In this document: positions 46,789 through 55,388 of the stretch, one piece after another
Numbering within the stretch: the first letter of the stretch is position 1
Layout of the letters: every line of letters starts with the position of its first letter
DNA from: SABY01 sp964612515
GTDB taxonomy: Bacteria; Bacteroidota; Bacteroidia; Bacteroidales; 4484-276
Length of the DNA stretch: 64,000 bases
Direction of reading: 5' to 3'
NCBI GenBank assembly: GCA_964612515.1
Contig: CAZTCX010000001.1
Span: forward strand, 13,883 to 77,882
Notes under the pieces: model-generated
Told to the model about the DNA's origin: nothing
The model's input: the letters and a program-made list of their open reading frames with translations, nothing else
Databases searched by the model: none
Translations under genes and position numbers: made by a program

Positions 46789-46811
46789 CATTTCGTAAAA
46801 ATACCTGATAT

Positions 46812-47498
46812 ATGATGAAATTTGCAAACACCCTTTTATTTTTGATAATATTTACAGCTCCGGTTGTCATGGCGCAGCAGGACGGGCCATCCCAACTGGA
46901 GTTGAAGTACAATCCACGACTGCGAATGGTGGGCTTCGACACTACAATTAATGTTGCCGGAGGACTGGACGAGGCAACCATTTTTAACCGCGTGATAGAG
47001 TGGTTCAACGACGAATTCCAGACGCATAATGTGGTGCTTAGCAAAAAGGATTCAACGGGGCAGCTTCATTTTAGCTTGAGCAAGGAAGCATCGGAGAAGT
47101 CTGCTGATAGCAGGAAAGCAAAAGGCTCAGGGTACATGGTGCAGGGGCGCTATATGGATGTTTTTAAAAATCACAAAATAGGGGCTAGCAGTGATTTCGT
47201 TATGTGTACCCGCGTTGAAATAGAAATGTTGCCGGCAGCATTCCACATCACCTTCACCTCCTTCAAGTTGCCCGATTATGGATTTATATCTTTCGAATCG
47301 TTTTTTCTGGAAAACCAGATGCTGAAAAAGCAATACCATAACCTCGAAAAAAACATGTGCATCAAGATGGGCGTCCTGGTGAGCGACCTGAAATCTTATA
47401 TCGAAAACTACCCGCCAAAGCGAAGCCAATGGCAGGAACTGCCCGACAACTCACGAAAGAATAAGAAGAAGCGGGAGGGGGAGAAGGATTTTCAATGA
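46812..47498 (+). CDS. Exported protein of unknown function in the adhesin operon
   Basis: 228 residues with a signal peptide (FANTLLFLIIFTAPVVMAQ). The central part (about 50-190) has a segment EATIFNRVIEWFNDEFQTHNVV and a GKGSGYMVQGR-like strand, a layout reminiscent of DUF4468 beta/alpha proteins; I cannot confirm the family. The C-terminal 25 residues are strongly basic. It starts 24 bp after the PorP/SprF gene, so it is probably a third member of the adhesin transcription unit. Its role in surface display is unknown. Confidence 0.7.
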   Translation: MMKFANTLLFLIIFTAPVVMAQQDGPSQLELKYNPRLRMVGFDTTINVAGGLDEATIFNRVIEWFNDEFQTHNVVLSKKDSTGQLHFSLSKEASEKSADSRKAKGSGYMVQGRYMDVFKNHKIGASSDFVMCTRVEIEMLPAAFHITFTSFKLPDYGFISFESFFLENQMLKKQYHNLEKNMCIKMGVLVSDLKSYIENYPPKRSQWQELPDNSRKNKKKREGEKDFQ

Positions 47499-47631
47499 TT
47501 GACGCTTTCAATAATTGCTTCTTCATTTTCGGTAACAATTAGTCCGCTATTAAGACAGTAATCCTTTGAACTGGAGCTAATGGGTCTTCCGGTTTTCACC
47601 AATGTGTTTACCCGCTGCTGTATGGTAGATT

Positions 47632-48210
47632 CTATTCTCCCACCTTCTCCCGCACAAAAAGCGTGTAAATAATGGGTAGCAATCCGAAGGTTGGAAGGAT
47701 AAAGATGGCGAGAAACCAGGCCAGTTGTTGGTTTCTGCCGGCTTTCCAGAGGCCCATGGCTTTCCAGGTGAGTTCCCAGACGATGAAAAATATGATGAGC
47801 CAGAGTGTGTTCAGGTTGCCGGCGCCGATTAAGGGCGGGTAGGGGATAAAGACGACGTCGGTGATCTCGTGGCGTTTGTTGTAAACGAGCTTGATGGTGT
47901 AGTTTTTCTTTTCAAAATGGCTGGTGAGATATACGATGTCGTAATCGCGAAAGCGGTCGTATTTGGTGCTTTGCAGGCTGACGAATTTCCCGAGTTGACT
48001 TAGCTGAAATTGCCATGACTGGCGGAGTTTGTTTTCAAAGTTCGCGTCAGCATGCGGTGGCGCCATGTATTTGCGGTTGGTTTCGTAGTTTTCGTTTTTC
48101 AGATTCTCCAGAAAATCGATGGAGCGGTTTACTATTTCCGTTTCGGATTGAGCAGAAACGCTGGTGGCAATAAAAAGAAAAAGTATTACAATCAGAAGAC
48201 GTGTGGGCAT
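47632..48210 (-). CDS. Exported DUF3887-like protein with C-terminal membrane helices
   Basis: 192 residues. A signal peptide (LLIVILFLFIATSVSAQ) is followed by a soluble part (about 22-120) resembling the DUF3887/NTF2-like fold (FLENLKNENYE, WQFQLSQLGKFVSLQS) and by two hydrophobic segments at the C-terminus (TLWLIIFFIVWELTWKAMGLW, LAWFLAIFILPTFGLLPIIYTLF). Function not known. It starts 4 bp after the glycosyltransferase stop and is probably transcribed with it. Confidence 0.65.
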   Translation of the reverse strand: MPTRLLIVILFLFIATSVSAQSETEIVNRSIDFLENLKNENYETNRKYMAPPHADANFENKLRQSWQFQLSQLGKFVSLQSTKYDRFRDYDIVYLTSHFEKKNYTIKLVYNKRHEITDVVFIPYPPLIGAGNLNTLWLIIFFIVWELTWKAMGLWKAGRNQQLAWFLAIFILPTFGLLPIIYTLFVREKVGE

Positions 48211-48214
48211 AGGA

Positions 48215-49348
48215 TCAGGCGATTTGTTCGATTAGCTTTTCCATTGAACACCACAATCGCTCGGATGTTTTTTGCCAACTGAACATTTTTCGTCTTTCGC
48301 GTCCTTTAATAATCAAATCTTCACGCAGGTCAGCGTTGGTAGCAATTTGCTGCAATGCCTCCGTTATCGACGGTACCGAAAAAGGATCGACCAGCAGGGC
48401 GGCGTCGCCGGCTACCTCGGGCATGGAGGTAACGTTGCTGGTTACAACAGGGACATCACAATAGAAAGACTCAACGATGGGGATTCCAAAGCCTTCGAAA
48501 TAGCTGACGTAGGTGGTGGCCAGCGCCGAGGCCAACACGTGGTGTAATTCGTCCACGCGCAATCGTCCTGAAAAAATCACCTCATCGCGATATTGCATGC
48601 TGTTGTATGCGTTTTCAATCTCGGAAGTCCACCACTTTTTTTCGCCCACTATCAGCAGCTTGACACCTTGATTGTCGGTGGCTTTAAAAGCGTCAAAGGC
48701 CGGAAAGAGCCGCGCCAGGTTTTTGCGCGGGTGCAGCGATCCGATAAAAAGAAAGTAAGGCGCGCCGCCGGTATATTTATTTCTTGTCGCCGTGCGCGTT
48801 GCTTCATCCAGCGGCGTAAACCCTTCGTTGGCGCCATTGTAAACCACATCTATTTTATCCTTTTCTACACCATACAGCTTCACAATGTCCAGTTTTGAAT
48901 ATTCAGAAACTGTAGCAATTCGTCTGGCTTTGAAAGCATATTCCGGAAAATAGTTGCGATAAAACCGACGCTCGGCACGCGGCAGATCCTGTGGGTAATG
49001 TTCGAAGTTAAGATCATGGAAAACATTCATCGACGGCACCTGGGTTTTCAGCGAAAGATATCCGTCAGGCGAGAAAAACATCTGTGCTTCTATCTTCTTC
49101 AGCACCCGAGGAACAGCATGCTCAAACCAGAGATAATACAATAGTGGATGTCGCGCTTGTGGTGGCACTACCAGCGGAATCACATTATCAGCAAAGATAA
49201 AGGATTGATGAAATTTACGGTCGAACAGGAAGTAAAAGGTGTGTTCGGGGTGTTGCACGGTGATGCGTCGCAGGTTTTCATAGGTAAACCATCCGATGCC
49301 CTCGAGTTTGTCTTTAATCAAAAGTCTGGTGTTTACTGCTATTCTCAC
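48215..49348 (-). CDS. GT4-type glycosyltransferase
   Basis: 377 residues from a GTG start at 49348 (VRIAVNTRLL). This start is chosen because a TAnnTTTG box lies 16 bp upstream and because the frame beyond it runs into a minisatellite. Two Rossmann-like lobes are visible, with YFLFIGSLHPRKNLARLFPAF in the nucleotide-sugar lobe and EGFGIPIVESFYCDVPVV as the donor-binding GT-B motif (E-x7-E). Such enzymes add sugars during cell-surface polysaccharide assembly, in line with the flippase, chain-length and ligase genes on the other side of the repeat region. Donor and acceptor are unknown. Confidence 0.88.
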   Translation of the reverse strand: MRIAVNTRLLIKDKLEGIGWFTYENLRRITVQHPEHTFYFLFDRKFHQSFIFADNVIPLVVPPQARHPLLYYLWFEHAVPRVLKKIEAQMFFSPDGYLSLKTQVPSMNVFHDLNFEHYPQDLPRAERRFYRNYFPEYAFKARRIATVSEYSKLDIVKLYGVEKDKIDVVYNGANEGFTPLDEATRTATRNKYTGGAPYFLFIGSLHPRKNLARLFPAFDAFKATDNQGVKLLIVGEKKWWTSEIENAYNSMQYRDEVIFSGRLRVDELHHVLASALATTYVSYFEGFGIPIVESFYCDVPVVTSNVTSMPEVAGDAALLVDPFSVPSITEALQQIATNADLREDLIIKGRERRKMFSWQKTSERLWCSMEKLIEQIA

Positions 49349-49364
49349 GGCTTTTGTTTTGCGG

Positions 49365-49372
49365 CAAAGGTA
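49365..49372 (-). promoter_or_regulatory. -7 promoter box for the glycosyltransferase gene
   Basis: Minus strand TACCTTTG followed by C, 16 bp before the GTG start. It fixes the start of the gene downstream of the minisatellite. Confidence 0.6.
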
Positions 49373-49419
49373 GGGGATTTTCGTTGAAACACGGAGATGA
49401 TTTTTAGAATAACGATCTG

Positions 49420-49539
49420 GACGAAGAGACGAAGAGACGAAGAGACGAAGAGATGGAGGGACGGAGAGACGAAGAGACGAAGAGACGAAGAGATGGAGGG
49501 ACGGAGAGATGGAGAGACGGAGAGACGGAGAGACGGAGG
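49420..49539. repeat. Minisatellite: 15 phased 8-bp units (gacgaaga / gacggaga / gatggagg)
   Basis: Fifteen consecutive 8-bp units in perfect phase; unit variants are gacgaaga (7), gacggaga (4), gatggagg (2), gatggaga (1), gacggagg (1). A higher-order pattern of gacgaaga runs ending in gatggagg-gacggaga occurs twice. The period is not a multiple of three, so unit gain or loss would shift any frame through it. Confidence 0.92.
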
Positions 49540-49562
49540 GGGAAATAAGATAAGGCTCTTTT

Positions 49563-49735
49563 ATTAATCTCTGCGTCTCCGCGCCTTTGCGGTGAAATGA
49601 AAGAATAAACCACAGGGGCACAGAGATACAGAAGAAGAAAAGAGAGAAAACCGCGGAGGCGGAGAGACGCAGAGGAAAGACAGAAGGAAATACCTCTTTT
49701 ATTAAATCCGCGCCTCTCCGCCTCAGCGGTGAAAT
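49563..49735. repeat. Inverted repeat region of the ctctgcgtctccgcg family
   Basis: Contains ctctgcgtctccgcgcctttgcgg on one strand at the left and ccgcggaggcggagagacgcagag, its imperfect complement, further right, then another cgcctctccgcctcagcgg copy. Such motifs are widespread non-coding repeats. Their arrangement can fold into long imperfect hairpins. Confidence 0.6.
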
Positions 49736-49878
49736 AATTAGATCCAGTCCTGAGCAGCGAGTTTGTTTTCGTAGTTTTGCCGGCTTTTAAATGGCGCGCT
49801 ACTACGCAACCTTTGAGCGTAAATGGCCGTCTATAACTAGCATTACTAAAACCACGAAACCGACGGGCTGGCTTGCTG

Positions 49879-51336
49879 ATGAAAAAGAAGTTTCTCTCTA
49901 ACCTTATTCTGTTGATGGTGCTCAATCTGATGGTGAAGCCATTCTGGTTGCTGGGCATCGACCGTACGGTACAAAACGTTGTGGGTGCCGCGGATTATGG
50001 CTTTTACTACGTCATCTTCAACTTCTCCTTCCTTTTCAATATCCTGCTCGACTTTGGCATTACCAACTACAACAACCGCAACATAGCGCAACATAGCCAT
50101 TTGCTCAACAAGCATTTTTCGGGCATTGTCATTATTAAATTGATGCTGGCGGTGGTGTACACAGTGGTAACTTTTTCGGTTGCCTTGCTCATCGGGTTCA
50201 GTTCGCATCAGTTGGCGATGCTTGGGGTGCTGTGTTTCAATCAGTTTTTGCTGTCGTTTATCCTCTATCTGCGTAGTAATATCTCGGGTCTGCTCATGTT
50301 TCGCACCGACAGCTTCCTCTCGATCCTCGACCGCGTGCTGATGATCCTGATTTGCGGCGCTTTGCTTTGGGGACACATCACAACGAAGCCATTCCGTATC
50401 GAATGGTTTGTGTATGCCCAAACGATTTCGTATGTATTTACTGCGCTTTTCGCATTAGCGATCGTGGTTCGCAAGGCCGCCTTCCGCAGCCTGAACTGGA
50501 ACCTGCCCTTCTTTATTATCATTATTAAAAAAAGCCTTCCTTTCGCTTTGCTGGTGATGCTGATGGCCTTTTACAACCGCATCGATCCGGTGATGATAGA
50601 GCGGCTGCTGCCGAAAACGATTGGTGAATCGCAGGTCGGGATTTACGCTTCGGCCTACCGACTGCTGGACGCCGGCAACATGATCGCGTTTTTGTTTGCC
50701 GGACTGCTGTTGCCGCTCTTTTCGCGCATGCTAAAACACAACGAGTCGGTGCTACAAATTGTTAGGCTTGCGTTCAATTTGCTCATCGTGCTTTCCACGG
50801 TGGTGGCCTTTGCTTCGTTTACTTATGCCACCGAGCTGATGCAACTTATGTATCATGCGCATGTAGAGGAATCGGCGAGGGTATTCAGCATTTTGATGTT
50901 TGGATTTATCGCAATTTCTTCGTCGTATGTTTTTGGCACTTTGCTCACGGCCAACGGCAATTTGAAACTGCTTAACATTATTGCCGCCAGCGGCATGGCT
51001 ATCAATCTTACCATCAACTTTCTTCTGGTGCCACGCCTGATGGCCGAAGGGTCGGCCTGGGCCAGCGTGATTACACAATTTACCACCGTACTCCTTCAAA
51101 TCTGGTTTACCCGTCGCCTTTTCCGTTGGAAAGCCGACCGCAGATATTTGCTTAGTCTGGGAGCTTTCGTAGTTGGGGTAGGGGCGCTGGCCTTTTTTAC
51201 GCCCCATTTCTCCGATAGCTGGATGATTAATATTGTAAGCATGGGAATCGGCTCCCTGCTGCTGGCAGCGCTGCTGAAGTTGCTCGATTTTAAAAATTTT
51301 ATCGCTATACTAAAAAGCGATGAAGTACATTATTAA
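49879..51336 (+). CDS. Polysaccharide flippase (Wzx/PST-type, MATE-like fold)
   Basis: About 485 residues from ATG 49879 (in-frame TTG at 49873 is an alternative). A very hydrophobic protein with about 12-14 predicted membrane helices in two similar halves, beginning LILLMVLNLMVKPFWLLGIDRTVQ, and a Tyr/Asn-rich loop after helix 2 (YGFYYVIFNFSFLF). It matches the oligosaccharide flippase family that moves lipid-linked repeat units across the inner membrane. It precedes Wzz-like and Wzy/WaaL-like genes, which is the usual Wzx/Wzy-dependent set. Confidence 0.85.
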   Translation: MKKKFLSNLILLMVLNLMVKPFWLLGIDRTVQNVVGAADYGFYYVIFNFSFLFNILLDFGITNYNNRNIAQHSHLLNKHFSGIVIIKLMLAVVYTVVTFSVALLIGFSSHQLAMLGVLCFNQFLLSFILYLRSNISGLLMFRTDSFLSILDRVLMILICGALLWGHITTKPFRIEWFVYAQTISYVFTALFALAIVVRKAAFRSLNWNLPFFIIIIKKSLPFALLVMLMAFYNRIDPVMIERLLPKTIGESQVGIYASAYRLLDAGNMIAFLFAGLLLPLFSRMLKHNESVLQIVRLAFNLLIVLSTVVAFASFTYATELMQLMYHAHVEESARVFSILMFGFIAISSSYVFGTLLTANGNLKLLNIIAASGMAINLTINFLLVPRLMAEGSAWASVITQFTTVLLQIWFTRRLFRWKADRRYLLSLGAFVVGVGALAFFTPHFSDSWMINIVSMGIGSLLLAALLKLLDFKNFIAILKSDEVHY

Positions 51337-51390
51337 TAACTGAAAACAAAAGGCAGCGGAACGGTGGACATCGGTTTCATTATAAAAAAC

Positions 51391-51398
51391 TACTTTTG
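51391..51398 (+). promoter_or_regulatory. -7 promoter box upstream of the Wzz-like gene
   Basis: TACTTTTG followed by C fits TAnnTTTG, 24 bp before the ATG at 51423. Confidence 0.6.
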
Positions 51399-51422
51399 CA
51401 ACCCATTTTGATCTAAAATTTT

Positions 51423-53675
51423 ATGGCGATCTGGAAATCTGATTATCTCAATTTTGACTCATCCAACATCTTGTTGTTTCTGCATAAGTGGCGCAAACCT
51501 TTAATTGTTGTCACAGCCGTTGCATTGATAGCCTCCGTTATCTTCTCATCGCCGTGGTTTATTACACCCAAGTACAAATCGACGGTGATTCTTTATCCAA
51601 CCGCTACCAATGCTATTTCTAAGGCACTGCTTGCTGAAAATTCAGGCAACGAAAAAGATATCCTTGCCTTTGGTGAAGATGAAGAGACAGAACAGCTTTT
51701 GCAGATTTTGCATTCAAACCGTATCCGCGACAAGATCATCGAACGTTACAATCTGATGGATCACTATCGGATAAATGCCAACTCATCTTACAAAAATACG
51801 CGCCTTTATGAGGAATATGAAGATAATATCTCTTTTAAGCGCACAGAGTTTATGGCTGTCAAGATCACCGTGTTCGACACCGATCCGCAGATGGCTGCCG
51901 ATATTGCTAACGATATTGCCGAGCTACTCGACTCTACAAAGAATGAGATGCAAAAGCAACGCGCCCAGCGGGCTTATGAAATTGTAAAGGATCAATATTT
52001 CAAACAGCGCGATGAGGTGGCCGAAATGGAAGATTCGCTCTCGAAGCTCCGTGCATTTGGCGTTCACGACTATGAGTCGCAGGCCGAAATGATCAACCAG
52101 CAGTTGGCCATAGAACTTGCCCGCGATAATGTTGGCGGAGTCAGGCGGCTGGAAGAAAAGCTTGAAATTCTAGCAAAATACGGCGGACCTTACGTTTCTA
52201 TTCGCGATGCACTCGAATACGAGAAGAAGCAACTCAGTATGCTTCGCGCAAAATATGAAGAAGCCAAAACGGATGCCGAGGAGGTGTTGCCCGTTAAATT
52301 TGTGGTAAACAGCGCCTACAAAGCTGAACGAAAATCCTACCCGATCCGCTGGCTCATCGTTTTGGTTGCCACTGTTTCGGTTTTCCTTTTTGCACTCATT
52401 TTGCTGCTGATTGTCGAAAACATTAATACTTATTTTCCGGATACTTTCAAAAGTTTCACCGGACAGCCAGTCCGCAAAGAACCTTTAAACAGACCTTCTG
52501 GTAAAGACCCACCGCCACCACCACGGCAAGAGTCGCCGCCGCCCCGCTATCAGCACCGCGACGAACAGCCGAAGCCGGAACCTACTCCGCCACCTAAAGT
52601 AAAACCGGCTGAGGATGATAAAAAGGAAGATGAGGATGAACCAAAAAATAATTACCAACAAAAAACAGAATACCCAATTAATTATCAAACAGAAAAACAC
52701 GATACGCAAATGGCCAGGTACTTCACAAATACAAACCTTCTGAAACTGATCTTCAAGTGGAAAATTCACCTGGGGGTCATTGTTCTGGCAGCGGTGATCC
52801 TGGCAGCCATTTTCTCCTCGGCATGGTTCATCACGCCTATGTTCAAGTCGTATGCACTGATTTATCCTTCTAATGTAGAGCCATACTCCGAAGAAAGTAG
52901 ATCGGAGCAGATGCTGGAGTTTTTGAAAAGTAAGGACATACGTGACAAGATCATTCAAAAGTACGATCTGGCCAAGCGTTATAAAATAGATAGTTCTTAC
53001 AAATATTTTGAATCGACGATCATCTACGAATACAGCAAAAACGTAATCATCAGCAAAACTCCTTTTGAAACTATAAAAATCGAAGTTTTGGATGCCGACC
53101 CTGTTGTGGCCTGCAATATGGTGAACGATATCATCAAATTTTACGACCAGAAAGTACTGAGTACCCACCATCGGAAATACCTGGAGGTACTTAGTTATGT
53201 TGGCCGAAGACTGGAGGCAAAGCAAGCAGAGATCGACTCTGTGGAAAATATTCTTTACGGACTCCGCACCGAATATGGAATCATCGACTATCCCAACCAG
53301 TCGCGTGAAGTTGCCCGCGGCTTCCTGCGCACCGTCGATGGCAACAATGCCGCCCAAAATATCAACAACCGTGAAGTACTTCAACTAAAGGAAAACATCG
53401 AAAAATACGGCGGCCTCTATACTTATTACAACAATCGTTATTACGATCTCATCGCCGAATACGGCAAAGTGAAGATGGATTATGATGAGGCGCTGATGTT
53501 TACCAACCGGGACATCACCTATTCAAATGTAATTTCTGCGCCTTTTCCGGCTGATAAGAAGTCGTATCCTGTTCGTTGGGTCATTGTTCTGCTTGCCGCA
53601 CTGGGAGCTTTTATTGCTTCTTTCGTGGTAATACTCGTGATGGAAAACGTAGATTCGATACGTCGGAATTTTTAA
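51423..53675 (+). CDS. Tandem Wzz-type chain-length regulator (two PCP domains in one frame)
   Basis: 750 residues, twice the usual size. Half 1 (1-335) has TM helices at about 25-47 and 307-331; half 2 (430-750) at about 447-470 and 718-743. Each half has the polysaccharide co-polymerase pattern: IFSSPWFITP / IFSSAWFITP after TM1, IRDKIIERYNL / IRDKIIQKYDL, and ERKSYPIRW / DKKSYPVRW before TM2. Between them is a Pro- and Glu/Asp-rich cytoplasmic linker (about 335-429). Wzz proteins set the length of Wzy-made polysaccharide chains. An A6 run at 52643-52648 lies where one added A would give a stop and leave a second gene starting at the in-frame ATG 52710, so the fusion may be a frameshift or base-call artefact. 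Confidence 0.85.
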   Translation: MAIWKSDYLNFDSSNILLFLHKWRKPLIVVTAVALIASVIFSSPWFITPKYKSTVILYPTATNAISKALLAENSGNEKDILAFGEDEETEQLLQILHSNRIRDKIIERYNLMDHYRINANSSYKNTRLYEEYEDNISFKRTEFMAVKITVFDTDPQMAADIANDIAELLDSTKNEMQKQRAQRAYEIVKDQYFKQRDEVAEMEDSLSKLRAFGVHDYESQAEMINQQLAIELARDNVGGVRRLEEKLEILAKYGGPYVSIRDALEYEKKQLSMLRAKYEEAKTDAEEVLPVKFVVNSAYKAERKSYPIRWLIVLVATVSVFLFALILLLIVENINTYFPDTFKSFTGQPVRKEPLNRPSGKDPPPPPRQESPPPRYQHRDEQPKPEPTPPPKVKPAEDDKKEDEDEPKNNYQQKTEYPINYQTEKHDTQMARYFTNTNLLKLIFKWKIHLGVIVLAAVILAAIFSSAWFITPMFKSYALIYPSNVEPYSEESRSEQMLEFLKSKDIRDKIIQKYDLAKRYKIDSSYKYFESTIIYEYSKNVIISKTPFETIKIEVLDADPVVACNMVNDIIKFYDQKVLSTHHRKYLEVLSYVGRRLEAKQAEIDSVENILYGLRTEYGIIDYPNQSREVARGFLRTVDGNNAAQNINNREVLQLKENIEKYGGLYTYYNNRYYDLIAEYGKVKMDYDEALMFTNRDITYSNVISAPFPADKKSYPVRWVIVLLAALGAFIASFVVILVMENVDSIRRNF

Positions 53676-53705
53676 ATCTTTTTATTTTAAAAACTTCTCA
53701 GCCCC

Positions 53706-55136
53706 TTGACTGAAAAAGTAAAACTATATTGGGTTTATGGCATCAGCCTGCTGTTTATCGTGTTCAACGCGGTGCTGATTGTGCGCGAGTTTTATTGGGC
53801 GCTCTTGCTGCCATTGGTGGCTGTGGTGCTGATTATGTTTATTTTTTCACTCGACAAACTCTTGCTACTCATCGTCTTTGCCACACCGCTTGCCATCGAT
53901 ATTAGTAGCTATGATGCCAATCTGAGCGTGTCGTTGCCCACCGAACCGCTGATGTTTGGCGTACTTATTATTTTTGTGGTCAAAATCCTCGGAGGCTTTC
54001 CTTACGACCGCAGGGTGATGAGCCACCCGCTTACTTTGGCCATCCTGCTCAACCTCACCTGGATTCTCATCACCACTTTTACCAGTGAGCTTCCCATTGT
54101 TAGCCTAAAATATTTCGTTTCCCGGCTCTGGTTTGTAATTCCATTCTTTTTTGTCGGCGTAATCCTCTTTCGGAAATTCAGCAATACCAAGCGTTTCATC
54201 TGGCTATATGTGGCCGCCATGCTCATCGTAATCGTTTACACGCTGGTCAGACATTCGCAATATGGTTTTAATGAAGTAACCGGACACTGGGTGATGTCCC
54301 CCTTTTATAACGACCATACTGCCTACGGCGCAGCCATCGCCATGTTTGTTCCTTTTATTTTTGGGTTTATCTTCGATAAGTCCTATAGCTTTTCGATGCG
54401 TGCCACGGCATTTATTGTTTTTTTAATTTTGATGTTGGCCATTATACTTTCCTATAGCCGTGCCGCATGGATCAGCGTCATAGCGGCTTTGCTAGTTTAT
54501 TTTATTATTTTATTAAAGATAAAATTCAAGTGGCTGCTATCGACTTTTGTCGTTTTGATTGTCTTCTTTTTCACCTTTCAGCATCAGATCCTCGAAGTGC
54601 TGGAGCGCAATGAGCAGGATTCGTCAACTGATTTTGTGGAGCACGTCCAGTCGATTTATAATATTTCTTCCGATGCCTCCAACCTGGAACGCATCAACCG
54701 TTGGCAGGCCGGCCTGCGCATGTTTCGCGAACGTCCGTTTTTGGGATGGGGGCCAGGCACCTATCAGTTTTTGTATGCGCCCTTTCAACGCAGCAAAGAA
54801 AAAACCATTATCAGCACCAACGCCGGCGACCTGGGCAATGCCCACAGCGAATACATAGGGCCAATGGCCGAGCAGGGGCTGCCGGGGTTGCTCACGCTGT
54901 TGATGGTTCTGAGTATCGGCATCTATACAGGTCTCAAGGTATATCGAAAGGCCACAAGCCCAGAGGTAAAACTCATGGCGCTGCTTACTGTGCTGGCGCT
55001 CATAGCCTATTTTGTGCACGGCTTCCTCAATAACTTCCTCGACACCGACAAAGCCTCGGTTCCTATCTGGGGATTCTTTGCCATCATCCTGGCGCTCGAC
55101 CTCTACCACACCGACAAAAAACGGGAAGTGTATTAA
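53706..55136 (+). CDS. O-antigen ligase/polymerase (WaaL/Wzy type)
   Basis: 476 residues with a TTG start (53706), 30 bp after the Wzz-like gene. About 12 membrane helices and one large periplasmic loop. The loop contains RINRWQAGLRMF, RPFLGWGPGTYQ and NAHSEYIGPMAEQGLPGL, with the His-Ser/Glu region typical of the Wzy_C (O-antigen ligase) family. Members either polymerise repeat units or attach the finished chain to a carrier. Context with flippase and chain-length genes fits the polymerase role, but ligase cannot be ruled out. Confidence 0.87.
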   Translation: MTEKVKLYWVYGISLLFIVFNAVLIVREFYWALLLPLVAVVLIMFIFSLDKLLLLIVFATPLAIDISSYDANLSVSLPTEPLMFGVLIIFVVKILGGFPYDRRVMSHPLTLAILLNLTWILITTFTSELPIVSLKYFVSRLWFVIPFFFVGVILFRKFSNTKRFIWLYVAAMLIVIVYTLVRHSQYGFNEVTGHWVMSPFYNDHTAYGAAIAMFVPFIFGFIFDKSYSFSMRATAFIVFLILMLAIILSYSRAAWISVIAALLVYFIILLKIKFKWLLSTFVVLIVFFFTFQHQILEVLERNEQDSSTDFVEHVQSIYNISSDASNLERINRWQAGLRMFRERPFLGWGPGTYQFLYAPFQRSKEKTIISTNAGDLGNAHSEYIGPMAEQGLPGLLTLLMVLSIGIYTGLKVYRKATSPEVKLMALLTVLALIAYFVHGFLNNFLDTDKASVPIWGFFAIILALDLYHTDKKREVY

Positions 55137-55152
55137 TGAGACCAGTCTAAAA

Positions 55153-55370
55153 AGCTACGAAACCCCTAAATCCCCTAAAGGAGACTTTCCCAAACTACTG
55201 ATTTTTAGTGCTTCTCCCTTTAGGGTTTGGGGTAAAAAGGACTAAAAATCAGTAGTAGTGGGATATTTAGACTGTACTCATTAATACTTGTTAACACTTA
55301 CTTCGGCGATTGTGCGTTCTCTGGAAATCAACTAAATATTAAAAGCTATGATCGCAAAAATCAAAAAATT
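55153..55370. repeat. 218-bp exact direct repeat, left copy
   Basis: Identical base for base to 57032-57249. It comprises a palindromic element (cccctaaatcccctaaagg paired with ccctttagggtttgggg, and ctactgatttttagt paired with actaaaaatcagtag), the 5' leader, and the first eight codons of an outer-membrane protein gene. It lies directly before the IS element. Confidence 0.95.
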
Positions 55371-55388
55371 GTCGGTTCTCTGTTTTTT
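55348..55388 (+). pseudogene. Truncated 5' remnant of an outer-membrane protein gene (paralogue of 57227 gene)
   Basis: ATG at 55348 gives MIAKIKKLSVLC, the same 12 residues as the start of the gene at 57227, but with different codons from residue 8 on (ttg tcg gtt ctc against tta tcc gtg ctg). It breaks off inside the signal peptide at the left end of the IS element, so only ~14 codons survive. The codon differences show it was a diverged paralogue, not a simple copy. Confidence 0.75.

Larger units (their letters stand above)
49349..49878. other. Repeat-rich divergent intergenic region (530 bp)
   Basis: No gene. It contains the promoter of the minus-strand glycosyltransferase, an 8-bp minisatellite (49420-49539), and a block of ctctgcgtctccgcg / cggagagacgcagag-type inverted motifs. 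On the right it leads to the Wzx-type gene; I did not find a TAnnTTTG box for that gene. Confidence 0.8.

Noticed and set aside
49420..49539. Possible CRISPR array
   Set aside because: Units are 8 bp with no spacers; this is a simple tandem repeat and there are no cas genes.
49349..49621. N-terminal extension of the glycosyltransferase through the minisatellite (91 more codons)
   Set aside because: It translates into an 8-residue Ser/Leu repeat with no family match, and a TAnnTTTG promoter box sits between it and the GTG at 49348.
52485..53384. 299-codon minus-strand frame inside the Wzz gene
   Set aside because: Antisense to a gene with strong family motifs; composition is that of a shadow frame.
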